Below, in pieces: positions 1 to 8,000 of a DNA stretch of 16,296 nucleotides (positions within the stretch are counted from its first letter, which is position 1; the number at the start of each line of letters is the position of its first letter). A model generated the notes under the pieces. That model was not told the origin of the DNA, did not search any database, and was given only the letters and a program-made list of their open reading frames with translations. The stretch is from CALFXN01 sp964451935 (GTDB taxonomy: Bacteria > Synergistota > Synergistia > Synergistales > Aminobacteriaceae): NCBI GenBank assembly GCA_964451935.1, contig CAYVKE010000067.1, positions 1 to 16,296 on the forward strand, given 5' to 3'. The position numbers and the translations under genes are program-made.

Positions 1-2
1 GC

Positions 3-1118
3 GTCAAGGACGACCCCGTCCCCGGACCGCACAACGACTACCAGGACGCCTACAAGGCCCCCGGGCTCGACAAGACGATCCCCTGGTATCAGACGCTCGG
101 CAATCACGATCATTTCTGGTTCGGTTCGATCCTCGTGAGCGACTATCTTCGGCAGACCTACACCGGCGAGGATATCGTCCGGCTCGGGACATTCCAGGAG
201 GTCTTCTTCGATCCCGAGGGCGGAAACATGCGGAATTACTCCATGGGATCGATCGACGGCCGGACGGCGTACGGCGACGTGTACGGCGCGGGGACGTCCA
301 TGGACTACCCGACTCCCGTGAAGGTGCTCGCGGCCGACCCGAACCGCCGTTCCCTGACGAGAACCGAGTGGATCGCAGAATTCTTCAGAACGACATCGAA
401 TCCGGTGGGACACGGCTTTCCCCGGGAAGCGATCAAGACGGGCTTCGCCTGCTACACGTTCGAGCCGAAGCCGGACGTTCCGCTCCGGGTCATCGTTCTC
501 GACGACACCCAGAGGGAGGACGACGGCTTTTTCCAGGGCTACGGGCACGGCTCGCTCGACGCCGAACGCTACGCCTGGCTTGTGGATCAGCTCGACAAGG
601 GGCAGGCCGACGGAAAGCTCATGATCATCGCGGCGCACATCCCGATCGGCGTCCGGCCTGCAGGCGCGCTGGACGGCTGGTGGGCGAACGCGTGCGTCAC
701 CGAACAGGAGCTGTTCGCCAAACTTCACAGCTATCCGAACCTCATCCTGTGGGTCGCGGGACATCGCCACGTCAACACGGTCGCCGCGTTCCAATCGCCG
801 GACCCGGCCCGTCCCGAACTCGGCTTCTGGCAGGTCGAGACGTCCTCGCTCCGGGATTTCCCGCAGCAGTTCCGCATGTTCGAGATCATCCGCAACACCG
901 ACGACACTGTTTCGATCCTGGCGACCGATGTCGATCCGGCGGTCGCGGACGGGACGCCCGCGGCCACATCGCGCACCTACGCCGTCGCTGCGCAACAACT
1001 GTTCCGGAATGAGCTGGACCCGGCGCCGAACGGTTCATACAACGCGGAACTCGTCATTCGGCTGAGCCCGGAAATGCAGGAGAAGATCCGGAACTCCGGA
1101 ACGCCGATGCGCAAGTAG
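3..1118 (+). CDS. Metallophosphoesterase, TIGR03768-like (5' end outside window)
   Basis: Calcineurin-like metallophosphoesterase, probably hydrolysing phosphoesters with a two-metal centre; the substrate is unknown. The frame is open from base 3 to the TAG at 1116-1118, giving about 371 residues with no start inside the window, so the N-terminus is missing. The GTG at 135 lies after the metal motif and cannot be the real start. Visible family motifs are GNHDHFW (GNHD at 99-110), AAHIPIG near 629-650 (the motif with the metal-ligand His) and AGHRH (GHRH at 759-770). The long spacing between motifs and the middle region (VLDDTQREDDGF) recall the TIGR03768 (RPA4764-like) family, which I name from memory. 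The first DxH metal motif must lie upstream. The gene is GC-rich like the giant gene at the right end and unlike the block that follows, and a strong terminator ends it. Confidence 0.85.
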   Translation, partial: VKDDPVPGPHNDYQDAYKAPGLDKTIPWYQTLGNHDHFWFGSILVSDYLRQTYTGEDIVRLGTFQEVFFDPEGGNMRNYSMGSIDGRTAYGDVYGAGTSMDYPTPVKVLAADPNRRSLTRTEWIAEFFRTTSNPVGHGFPREAIKTGFACYTFEPKPDVPLRVIVLDDTQREDDGFFQGYGHGSLDAERYAWLVDQLDKGQADGKLMIIAAHIPIGVRPAGALDGWWANACVTEQELFAKLHSYPNLILWVAGHRHVNTVAAFQSPDPARPELGFWQVETSSLRDFPQQFRMFEIIRNTDDTVSILATDVDPAVADGTPAATSRTYAVAAQQLFRNELDPAPNGSYNAELVIRLSPEMQEKIRNSGTPMRK

Positions 1119-1159
1119 CGGGCGCGTCCGCAACCGGATTTCCCGAACGCCTGTTGCAG

Positions 1160-1199
1160 GCGGAGCCGCGGCGGAACAGCGCCGCGGCTCCGCTTTTTT
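1160..1199 (+). terminator. Rho-independent terminator of the metallophosphoesterase gene
   Basis: A perfect 13-bp GC-rich stem (left arm gcggagccgcggc at 1160-1172, right arm 1181-1193) with an 8-nt loop is followed directly by six T (1194-1199). It starts 41 bases after the stop codon and insulates the genes downstream. It also marks the likely edge of the ancestral locus, because the first tail-like repeat lies 16 bases further on. Confidence 0.93.
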
Positions 1200-1214
1200 G
1201 TGTCGTCGCGTCGC

Positions 1215-1275
1215 CTCAGTACCCCGGCGGAATAGATCTCCCGAAAGAATTTGACCGGAAAGACCGGATGCCTTT
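1215..1275 (-). repeat. Tail repeat copy A (IPPGY-stop remnant)
   Basis: On the plus strand this begins ctcagtaccccggcggaa and ends atgccttt. Read on the minus strand it ends in frame with ...GRSIPPGY-stop, the same last five residues as the giant secreted protein whose stop codon is at 9830. The minus frame stays open for at least 30 codons upstream without obvious similarity to the giant protein. Copy B shares 17 of the first 18 bases and the last 8, with weak similarity between. It could be the detached 3' end of a protein gene, an attachment-site duplicate or a shared regulatory element. Confidence 0.5.
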
Positions 1276-1280
1276 ATCAT
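1251..1280 (+). promoter_or_regulatory. Candidate sigma-70 promoter for the MntA/HepT operon
   Basis: TTGACC (1251-1256) and TATCAT (1275-1280) are separated by 18 bases. Transcription would start near 1287 and leave a leader of about 90 nt before the GTG of mntA. The promoter lies inside tail repeat A, so that element and the transcription of this pair may be connected. It is a motif match only. Confidence 0.4.
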
Positions 1281-1376
1281 CATAAAGTCTCCGTCTTTCG
1301 GGGATGTCGTTGCACTGGCCGATATCTTTCGGACATGGGACGAAGCGGGGGAAGGATCCCGTAAGGAGGTGCAACT

Positions 1377-1673
1377 GTGGATACAGAGAACGTTATAGAA
1401 ATCCTGCGGGAAAATCGACCTCTTTTGGCGCAATTTCACGTTTGTTCGTTGTCGGTTTTCGGTTCGGTTGTGCGTGGCGAAGCAGGGCCGGACAGTGATA
1501 TTGATATCCTGGTGGAGTTCGAGCCTGACGCGCATATCGGATTATTCGCCTTCGCCCGATTGCAGCGTTACCTCCAGGAAATTCTTGGGAGAGATGTCGA
1601 TCTGGCCACACCGCAAGCGCTTCACAAAGCGCTGAAAAAAGGCATCCTGGAGGAAGCGGTTCATGCCTTCTAG
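1377..1673 (+). CDS. mntA: MntA-type minimal nucleotidyltransferase antitoxin
   Basis: A 98-aa minimal nucleotidyltransferase of the MNT/KNTase fold. The polymerase-beta signature is clear: FGSVVRGEAGPDSDIDILVE contains the GS(x10)DxD pattern that binds Mg-ATP. In characterised MntA-HepT pairs the MNT protein is the antitoxin and adds AMP residues to a tyrosine of the HEPN toxin; that role is inferred here from family and gene order. The start is GTG at 1377, set by a perfect Shine-Dalgarno (aaggaggt, 1363-1370) six bases upstream. Its 3' end overlaps the next gene by 11 bases, so the two are translationally coupled. The length is normal for the family and the active-site residues are intact. 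Confidence 0.88.
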   Translation: MDTENVIEILRENRPLLAQFHVCSLSVFGSVVRGEAGPDSDIDILVEFEPDAHIGLFAFARLQRYLQEILGRDVDLATPQALHKALKKGILEEAVHAF

Positions 1674-2010
1674 AGATTGGAAACTCCGTATCCGGGATAT
1701 CCTGGAGTCGGTCGCCGCCGTCGAAAGCTACGTTGCCGGTATGACCTTCGAAGCGTTCGAGGGCGATCAGAAAACCATCGACGCCATCGTCCGGCGCTTT
1801 ACGGTAATCGGAGAAGCAGCCAATCACGTTCCGGCGCAGATATGCCTCCGCAATCCCCATATCCCGTGGGAGGACATGCGGGCGATGCGCAACTTCGTCG
1901 TCCATGAATATTTCGGCGTCAGCGATCGCACCCTTTGGGACACGATACACGTCGATCTTCCCGGCATCGTCGAGCCCCTTAAGCTTTTGCTTGACCAGGA
2001 GCCGGACTGA
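1663..2010 (+). CDS. hepT: HepT-type HEPN ribonuclease toxin (DUF86)
   Basis: A 115-aa all-alpha HEPN-domain protein of the DUF86/HepT family, predicted to be an RNase toxin. The catalytic R-x4-H-x-Y motif appears as RNFVVHEY near the C-terminal third; the Tyr is the residue modified by MntA in studied systems. Other family features are the IRDILESVAAVESYV first helix, the IGEAANHVP segment and IPWEDMRAMRN before the motif. The ATG at 1663 has ggagga (1649-1654) eight bases upstream, inside mntA, and overlaps the mntA stop. Nothing is truncated, so the pair should be functional. Its position directly before the zinc-finger/helicase operon fits a defence island, with the pair stabilising the island or acting as an abortive-infection module. 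Confidence 0.88.
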   Translation: MPSRDWKLRIRDILESVAAVESYVAGMTFEAFEGDQKTIDAIVRRFTVIGEAANHVPAQICLRNPHIPWEDMRAMRNFVVHEYFGVSDRTLWDTIHVDLPGIVEPLKLLLDQEPD

Positions 2011-2198
2011 TGGATCGTCAACGCTTGTCGGACAGAAAGAGAGGTGGCTTTTGACGGAATTCCTGCGTTGCGTATCCTTGAATGGCTGTTTTTATTCCCG
2101 GCCGGATAGATTGATGCAAGATTTTTTACGCGCCGCATGATTTCCCGCGCACTGTTTTCCTTTTTGACGGAATAGCCCGGAAATACGAGTCCTCCGAA

Positions 2199-2253
2199 CT
2201 CAGTACCCCGACGGAAATGTTGAAAATTATAACCGATGAAGATCAATGCCTTT
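2199..2253 (-). repeat. Tail repeat copy B (FPSGY-stop remnant)
   Basis: The plus strand begins ctcagtaccccgacggaa (17/18 identical to copy A) and ends atgccttt, the same 8 bases that end copy A. On the minus strand it ends FPSGY-stop, but an in-frame TAA lies only eight codons before, so it cannot encode a protein tail today. It sits between the TA pair and the helicase operon. Confidence 0.5.
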
Positions 2254-2437
2254 GGCTTGAGCTAACAGTCGCGTCTGCGAACCTCGCGGCGAAACTCCCG
2301 AACGGCGCTTTTTTTATAGATCGAAGGACTAGATTTTTATCGAAAAGATCTAAAGACGCTGATAGATATTCCTCTCCATTTTCCGGATAGAAAGCCGCAA
2401 TCCTCTGATTCTCTTTAATTTTTCTTCTGATTTTTCA

Positions 2438-2446
2438 TGCTATGCT
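2438..2446 (+). promoter_or_regulatory. Possible extended -10 promoter of the zinc-finger/helicase operon
   Basis: TGcTATGCT (TG at 2438-2439, -10 at 2441-2446) lies 31 bases before the TTG start, within an AT-rich stretch, and no good -35 is present. An extended -10 can work without one. Transcription from near 2453 would leave a short leader carrying the ribosome binding site at 2463. Confidence 0.3.
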
Positions 2447-2462
2447 TACAAGAACCACGTGT

Positions 2463-2480
2463 GAGGAGTGATGCCTCTTG
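2463..2480 (+). promoter_or_regulatory. Ribosome binding site deciding a TTG start
   Basis: GAGGAG (2463-2468) is nine bases from the TTG at 2478. The nearer ATG at 2471 is too close and opens only a short dead-end frame. The TTG is therefore the likely start of the 853-aa gene, and it places the hydrophobic segment at the very N-terminus. Confidence 0.65.
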
Positions 2481-5039
2481 TTAAGTATAGCTGCATGTTT
2501 TTTGGGAGCGTCGTCGCTTGTCCTTTCGTGTGCGTTCATTCTTCTGGGAAAGAGGCGTTTGGCCAAAAACTCGATTGAGACGACGAAACGGCTTGTCCGG
2601 ATTCAGGACTTTCTGTCCCAGAAGGTTGCGGATGCTCGGTACGAATCCCGAGGTGAGTTCGGGGTGTTGATATCCGGGGAAAGAAAACGAACGGAAGGCA
2701 GCCTCGCAAGCATCGAACAGAAAATTACCGCCATGGAATCGAAGTTGTCGACTCTTCCCGATTGGGTTGAGAACACGCATCAAACTGAATGCGAATTGAG
2801 ACGCGTGTCAGAGGAAATCGCTAATATCCGTCGCGAACTTCAGGGAAAACATGGAGCACTGAACGCTGAAGCGTGTAAGCAAGATAGGAACAACTTCGCC
2901 GATGTCGGACAGAGAGTTCCCGGTATGGAACCGTCGGAACTTCCTGCTTCGATCGAAAACATACCCCCGCAAGCTCGGTTGATCGACATGAGCCCTGTTT
3001 CCTCCGAAATATCCACGATCTCCTGCGATTCAAGAGACGAAAACGAAATCACAGATGATGCCTCAGAGAACGCACATGAGCACTTCGTTCCGGACTCTGA
3101 GAACGAAGCTGAGGGGCAGGGACGCCATTCACCCGAAGTCGCCGTGAATCCGCTGAGACGCGGAGGCCGACGAATCGGATCCGCCCATGAATCCGCAGAT
3201 TATGAAAAGAAGGACTCCATTGAAATTGAGTGCGTAAAAAGGGGATCGCGCTGGGATGTCATCGCAAAGATACCAGATGAAATCATGTACCGGAATCCCG
3301 AGATAACCGAGAATGGGGTCAGAGTCGTTCTTCAAGACAAAGGGGAGTTTCTCATAAGCCGTCTGAGAGGGCGCATTCGATGTCGTTGGCAAGAAGACGG
3401 AGAACTCCAGAGTCTCGAAAAAGCATACGGCAGCGAGGGTTTCATTCTCTTTAAAATCCTCTCCCAAGACACCCGGGCGAAAATCGCGAGTATGTACTCA
3501 TCCGGAGAGTACCTGACTGTCGTCCCGTCGAATTATTTGAGAGAGGATATTTTTTCGGGGAAAGAGCTTGCGAGTCCGGAATCGTGCTCAATCGAAGGCG
3601 CGCAGGTTCATTTCTTTGATACGGCAACGCAATGTGGCATTGCTTTCAGGCTGCCGAATGGCTCAGTTATCAAGGCGACGCCCGGCGGAAACTTATTCAC
3701 TTTGCTGGGCGACACATGCGAACATATCAGGGGACGCTACGGCGAACGAGTTTTTTTCCGACGTCCACCTGTGATTGACGCAAAAGATCCGTCCAACTGG
3801 GATCTGGTGGATTCGGTCATTATCAGAAGCAACATGGAGCGGGGCAAACGGGTGAAACTGTATGGGGACAAGAACGGAGCGATTTCCATTCCCGAAGGGA
3901 TGGAAAAAGACGGCGGACATTACAGTATTCTCCTCTACGACAAAAACAATGAACTCATTGAGAGTCATCCTTTTGCATTCCACAAAAATCTGTTTCGCGT
4001 GGACGTTCAAGGCTACGACCCGTTCACACCAACACACGAAGGGCGAAAGTTTTCCGTAGATATGTATCATGCAGAGGGATACGGACCTATTCTTGAAGAA
4101 AATCAGAGCGCATCGGAAATATCATCCATTAAGAATACCGGTGAAAGTACAATCATACATTTCTCCGGACATGCTGACCGAGAGAAATTCTCTTGGCGTC
4201 TTCACCCCGGCTGCCAGGACGCGATAGCTTTCCAGACACTTTTTCCCTTTGTCTGGTGGTCAATGGGAGGCGATCCGGCAGAAACAGTATTAGGCGACGC
4301 CCTGTTTGAAATCGGGCCGGAAGCGTTGCGTCCATTTAATGGGAAACATTTGTTCGTCAAGGCTCCGCCCAGCGTGAAAGCAATCAACGCTCGGTTCTGC
4401 GCTGCCGGACTCAACGCCCAGAAATTGCGCCGGACCGGAAACGGCTTGTGGAGCATCGGACTGGACGATGTTGGGTCAGCCATTTTCCTAAACCTGTCAC
4501 ATTACGGCAGTGATCGAATACCGCTTGTTCTATCCGTGGTTGAAAGCACTCCTGACGCTGCGCACAAAATCCATATTGCGGATTTCGTTTCCCGAAAGAA
4601 GTGCCGTTTTTGCGAAGAAACTTTGGACTCATACGAAATCAGGCGGCATCTAGAGGAAAAGCACAAGTCGAAAATCCTGGAACTCATGTTCCGGGAGTTA
4701 TCGTACAAGGAGCTTGCGGACGCCGACGAAACCCTTCCCCGGGAGATCTATAAATGTGGATACTGTTCTTTCTATCACCCTGTAATGCACGAAGAATTTC
4801 TCCATAGTCCGACAAATGTCATTTGCGAACATATCAAGAGAAATCACAAGGGGGCTACCCCTCGATTTACGCCCGTTACAAGCATCAGCGAGATACGGGA
4901 AAAAGTTCGCTCCGACGTTCGAGAAACGTGGCGGTGCAATGTGTGCGGCGAAGACTTCACCGATCGGGATGTTTTGCTGGAGCATGCAATGAAATGTCAT
5001 TTTGATCGTCTTGGACCCGATGGAGGGAATAACAGATGA
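2478..5039 (+). CDS. Membrane-anchored protein with three C-terminal C2H2 zinc fingers
   Basis: An 853-aa protein of no family I recognise. Residues about 3-24 form one hydrophobic helix followed by KRR, which predicts an N-terminal anchor with the rest in the cytoplasm. Residues about 35-130 are charged and heptad-like (probable coiled coil), and 150-240 are acidic and low in complexity. About 245-700 look beta-rich, perhaps several Ig-like modules, with no catalytic motif I can see. The C-terminus carries three zinc fingers: C709/C712/H724/H729, a looser C760/C763/H785/H790, and C820/C823/H836/H841; the last is a perfect C-x2-C-x12-H-x4-H. Such fingers are uncommon in bacteria and suggest nucleic-acid or protein binding. 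The stop overlaps the helicase ATG by four bases (ATGA), so the products are probably made together and may act together. I infer a sensor or adaptor that holds the helicase near the membrane. DruH of Druantia III would occupy the same position, but I cannot show homology. Confidence 0.85.
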   Translation: MLSIAACFLGASSLVLSCAFILLGKRRLAKNSIETTKRLVRIQDFLSQKVADARYESRGEFGVLISGERKRTEGSLASIEQKITAMESKLSTLPDWVENTHQTECELRRVSEEIANIRRELQGKHGALNAEACKQDRNNFADVGQRVPGMEPSELPASIENIPPQARLIDMSPVSSEISTISCDSRDENEITDDASENAHEHFVPDSENEAEGQGRHSPEVAVNPLRRGGRRIGSAHESADYEKKDSIEIECVKRGSRWDVIAKIPDEIMYRNPEITENGVRVVLQDKGEFLISRLRGRIRCRWQEDGELQSLEKAYGSEGFILFKILSQDTRAKIASMYSSGEYLTVVPSNYLREDIFSGKELASPESCSIEGAQVHFFDTATQCGIAFRLPNGSVIKATPGGNLFTLLGDTCEHIRGRYGERVFFRRPPVIDAKDPSNWDLVDSVIIRSNMERGKRVKLYGDKNGAISIPEGMEKDGGHYSILLYDKNNELIESHPFAFHKNLFRVDVQGYDPFTPTHEGRKFSVDMYHAEGYGPILEENQSASEISSIKNTGESTIIHFSGHADREKFSWRLHPGCQDAIAFQTLFPFVWWSMGGDPAETVLGDALFEIGPEALRPFNGKHLFVKAPPSVKAINARFCAAGLNAQKLRRTGNGLWSIGLDDVGSAIFLNLSHYGSDRIPLVLSVVESTPDAAHKIHIADFVSRKKCRFCEETLDSYEIRRHLEEKHKSKILELMFRELSYKELADADETLPREIYKCGYCSFYHPVMHEEFLHSPTNVICEHIKRNHKGATPRFTPVTSISEIREKVRSDVRETWRCNVCGEDFTDRDVLLEHAMKCHFDRLGPDGGNNR

Positions 5040-8000
5040 ACGCCTTGAACCCGCTCCAGCTGTGCGACATTGTGAAAGACGCATACAGGAACTACCTTTT
5101 GACCTCGTTTCGTTTCAAGGATCCAGAGTTCAATAAATCGTTCGCCGAATCTCTTTCCGGGAGCAACCTTTCCAAAGGACCGTTCCTTGAATATTCGCAG
5201 CCGTTCAAGAAAGGGCGTTTTCCGGGCGAAGCGTTTTCCGCACTTCTCGGTTTTCTCCCGGAAGAGGCATTCGTCAAAGCGCTGAAAGCCGACCAGAGCC
5301 TCTATCTTCATCAGGATCGCGCCCTGACAAAGATCTCTTCCGGAAAAAATGTCATCGTCTCCACGGGAACCGGCAGCGGAAAGACCGAGTCCTTTCTTCT
5401 GCCGATCCTTCTCCATCTCTACAGGGAACACATGCAGGGTACCCTGTGCCCCGGCGTCAGGGCGCTGATTCTCTATCCCATGAACGCGCTGGCGAACGAC
5501 CAGCGGGATCGTCTCGGAGAAATCGCGTCCTCGCTGGAACAAAACGGATCGGAGTTCGAGTTTTCCTTCGGACAGTACATCGGCGAAACGCCTGAAGACA
5601 ACGATGACACATTCAGGCAGGCGGAGGAAAAAGCGCGGGAACGGCGACCCGGAGAATTGGTTTTTCGAAACGAGATGAGAAACACTCCTCCGCACATTCT
5701 TCTCACGAACTTTTCCATGCTGGAATACCTCCTGCTTCGCCCCGATGATAGCCCTCTCTTTTCCGGGACATCTGCAAAAAACTGGACTTTCATCGTCCTG
5801 GACGAAGTCCATCAATACAGAGGCTCGGTCGGAATCGAAATGTCGATGCTTCTCCGGCGACTGAAACAGCGTATTCGCGAGGGAGGAGGTCGTAATGCGT
5901 TCCGATGCATCGGAACGAGCGCCACCATCGCCGGAGGAAAGGAAGGTTTTTCATCCGTGGCGGAATTCGCGTCCACGCTTTTTGGAGAACAGTTCGAGGC
6001 GGCCGATGTGATCTCCGGTGAAGTTGAGGATATCACCGGAAGCGAAGCGATATCCCTTTCTGCCGAGACGTTCATCGATTTCTCGTCACAATCAGGGAAC
6101 GCCGAGGAACTTCGACATAGGATCGTGAGCCTTCTGGAAGAGGAAGACATCCCTTTCTCCGGGGACGAGTCCTCCGAGATCCTCATGGGTATTCTCCTGA
6201 GTAGAGAAGCGCATGTCACCAAACTTCGGAAGACGGTCAACGACAATCCGGTCAGTGTCGACGTTCTTGCAAATACGCTGTTTCCGGATACTCCGGAGAA
6301 TCTTCGCCGGGAGGGCCTCAACGCACTGATCGAGTGCCTTTCATCGTCTCGAAATCCCGAAAACGGAGCCCCCTTCGGTTCTCTCCGATTCCATTACTTC
6401 CTGAGAGCGCTGGAGGGTGCTTTTGTCTCGTATTACCCCGAAAAGCATGTTTATATCGAGCGAATGAAGAGCACCCCACAAGGAACGGTCTTTGAAACCG
6501 CCGTATGCAGAGAATGCGGCCAGCATTATTTCGTCGGGCGTCTGATGCACGACGGGAAGATTCTCAAGCTGGCGGAAGCCAGCCGTGATCCCGGCGATGC
6601 CGATTATGAGGTCGATTATTTTCGCCCCGTCGGGGATAAATTTGTCGACGATGATGAGGATGACCTTTTTTCGGAAGAGGAGAATGGAAAAGAGGAAAGA
6701 AATTCATACCTGTGCCCTGCCTGCGGTGCTTTTGGAGAATGGGGGCCGCCGTTATGCGGGCATGATTCAACGAGGATGATCCGGGTTCGCAGGGAAAGCG
6801 ACAGTGAAGACAGCGGCAAGGACCGTCTTTACGTGTGCAAATCCTGCGGCGCCCGGTCGTCCGGCGCCCCGGTTCGTGACGTTATTTCGGGGAGCGATGC
6901 TCCTCATGCCGTCGTCGCAACAGCTCTTCATTCCAGTCTTCCGCCTGAACGCCGGAAGGTTCTCGCTTTTGCTGATAGTCGCCAGGATGCGGCGTACTTC
7001 GCGTGGTATCTCGAAAAAACGTATAAGGATTTTTTGAGGGGACGCCTGGTTTCCGAGGTTTTGGAAAGCCTTCAGCACGCAAACCCCGAAGGTGTCTCCG
7101 CAAAAGATGTCGCCTTTCACCTGGTGAAGATGCTCAGCGATGCGGGGCTCTTCGGGATGAATGTTTCCCGACAGGAGAAATACGTCGAATGCTGGACATG
7201 GGTCCTAAAAGAGTTCTTCTCCACCAGCAACCGTATCTCCCCCGAAGGTGTCGGCCTCGTTCGCTGGAGGCTTTGCCTACCCGAAAACTTCGATATTCCT
7301 CAGGAAATGCTCGCGGAGCCTTTTGGTTTTTCCGACGAAGAAGCACGTGAAATTATCGAATTTCTTCTGGATACCGCCAGACGCCAGGGAGCCGTGGAAT
7401 TTGCGGATGTGACGGAGAATACCGTCTCTTGGCAGAACGTTGGACTAGAAATCGGACAACGCCACATTGTCCTAGGGAAACCAAACGGACGGAGAACGGC
7501 GATCAGTTGGTGCGACTCAAAAAGCAGACGAAGCAATATCAGGAAAATACTCGAACGCCGGGGAGTCAGTCCGCATGACTCTGAAGGAATGACGGACGGA
7601 CTATTGCGCCTTGTATGGGGAGCCGTTGTCGATTGGGATACCCGGAACGCCGGCGAAGAGACGGACCGGATCTTCGTGCCCATTGAGGGAGGAGCGCGGG
7701 TCAATATCCGCTGGTACCGAGCAACGAATGAGAAGTCCAGAAATGTCTACTGCTGCGACCAGTGTCATCATATTCAGTACCGGAACTTCCTCGGATTCTG
7801 TGAACGTTACGGATGCGCGGGGTCCGTCAGGGTCGTTCCGAGCGATAGTTTGTCGGACAACCACTACAGAAAACTTTACGAGACCCGTCTCCCTACAAAA
7901 ATGAGAGTCGAGGAACACACGGCTCAATTAAGCCACAACAGAGCCAGGGATTATCAGAAAGATTTCAAAAAAGGGCGCATTCACGTTCTCAGCTGTTCAA

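Larger units (their letters stand above)
2011..2477. other. Intergenic region between the TA pair and the helicase operon
   Basis: About 470 bases without a credible gene; open frames here have no family features. It holds tail repeat B (2199-2253) and a 12-base direct repeat ttttgacggaat at 2049-2060 and 2162-2173. A minus-strand reading of 2090-2180 gives fragments such as SIYPAGNK and VFPGYS that recall the IPPGY tail. The second half (about 2300-2450) is AT-rich and leads to a candidate promoter. No convincing terminator follows hepT. It looks like an old junction with scars. Confidence 0.5.

Noticed and set aside
135..1118. GTG at 135 as start of the metallophosphoesterase
   Set aside because: The same frame is open to the window edge, and the essential GNHD motif lies upstream of it, so the gene simply begins outside the window.
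1824..2246. Minus-strand frame of 140 codons over hepT and its downstream region
   Set aside because: Half of it is antisense to a well-supported HEPN gene. Only its first part, with tail-like fragments, was kept as part of a repeat observation.
2280..2320. Possible terminator (cggcga...cggcgcttttttta) after the TA pair
   Set aside because: The T-run is good but the bases before it do not form a convincing stem.
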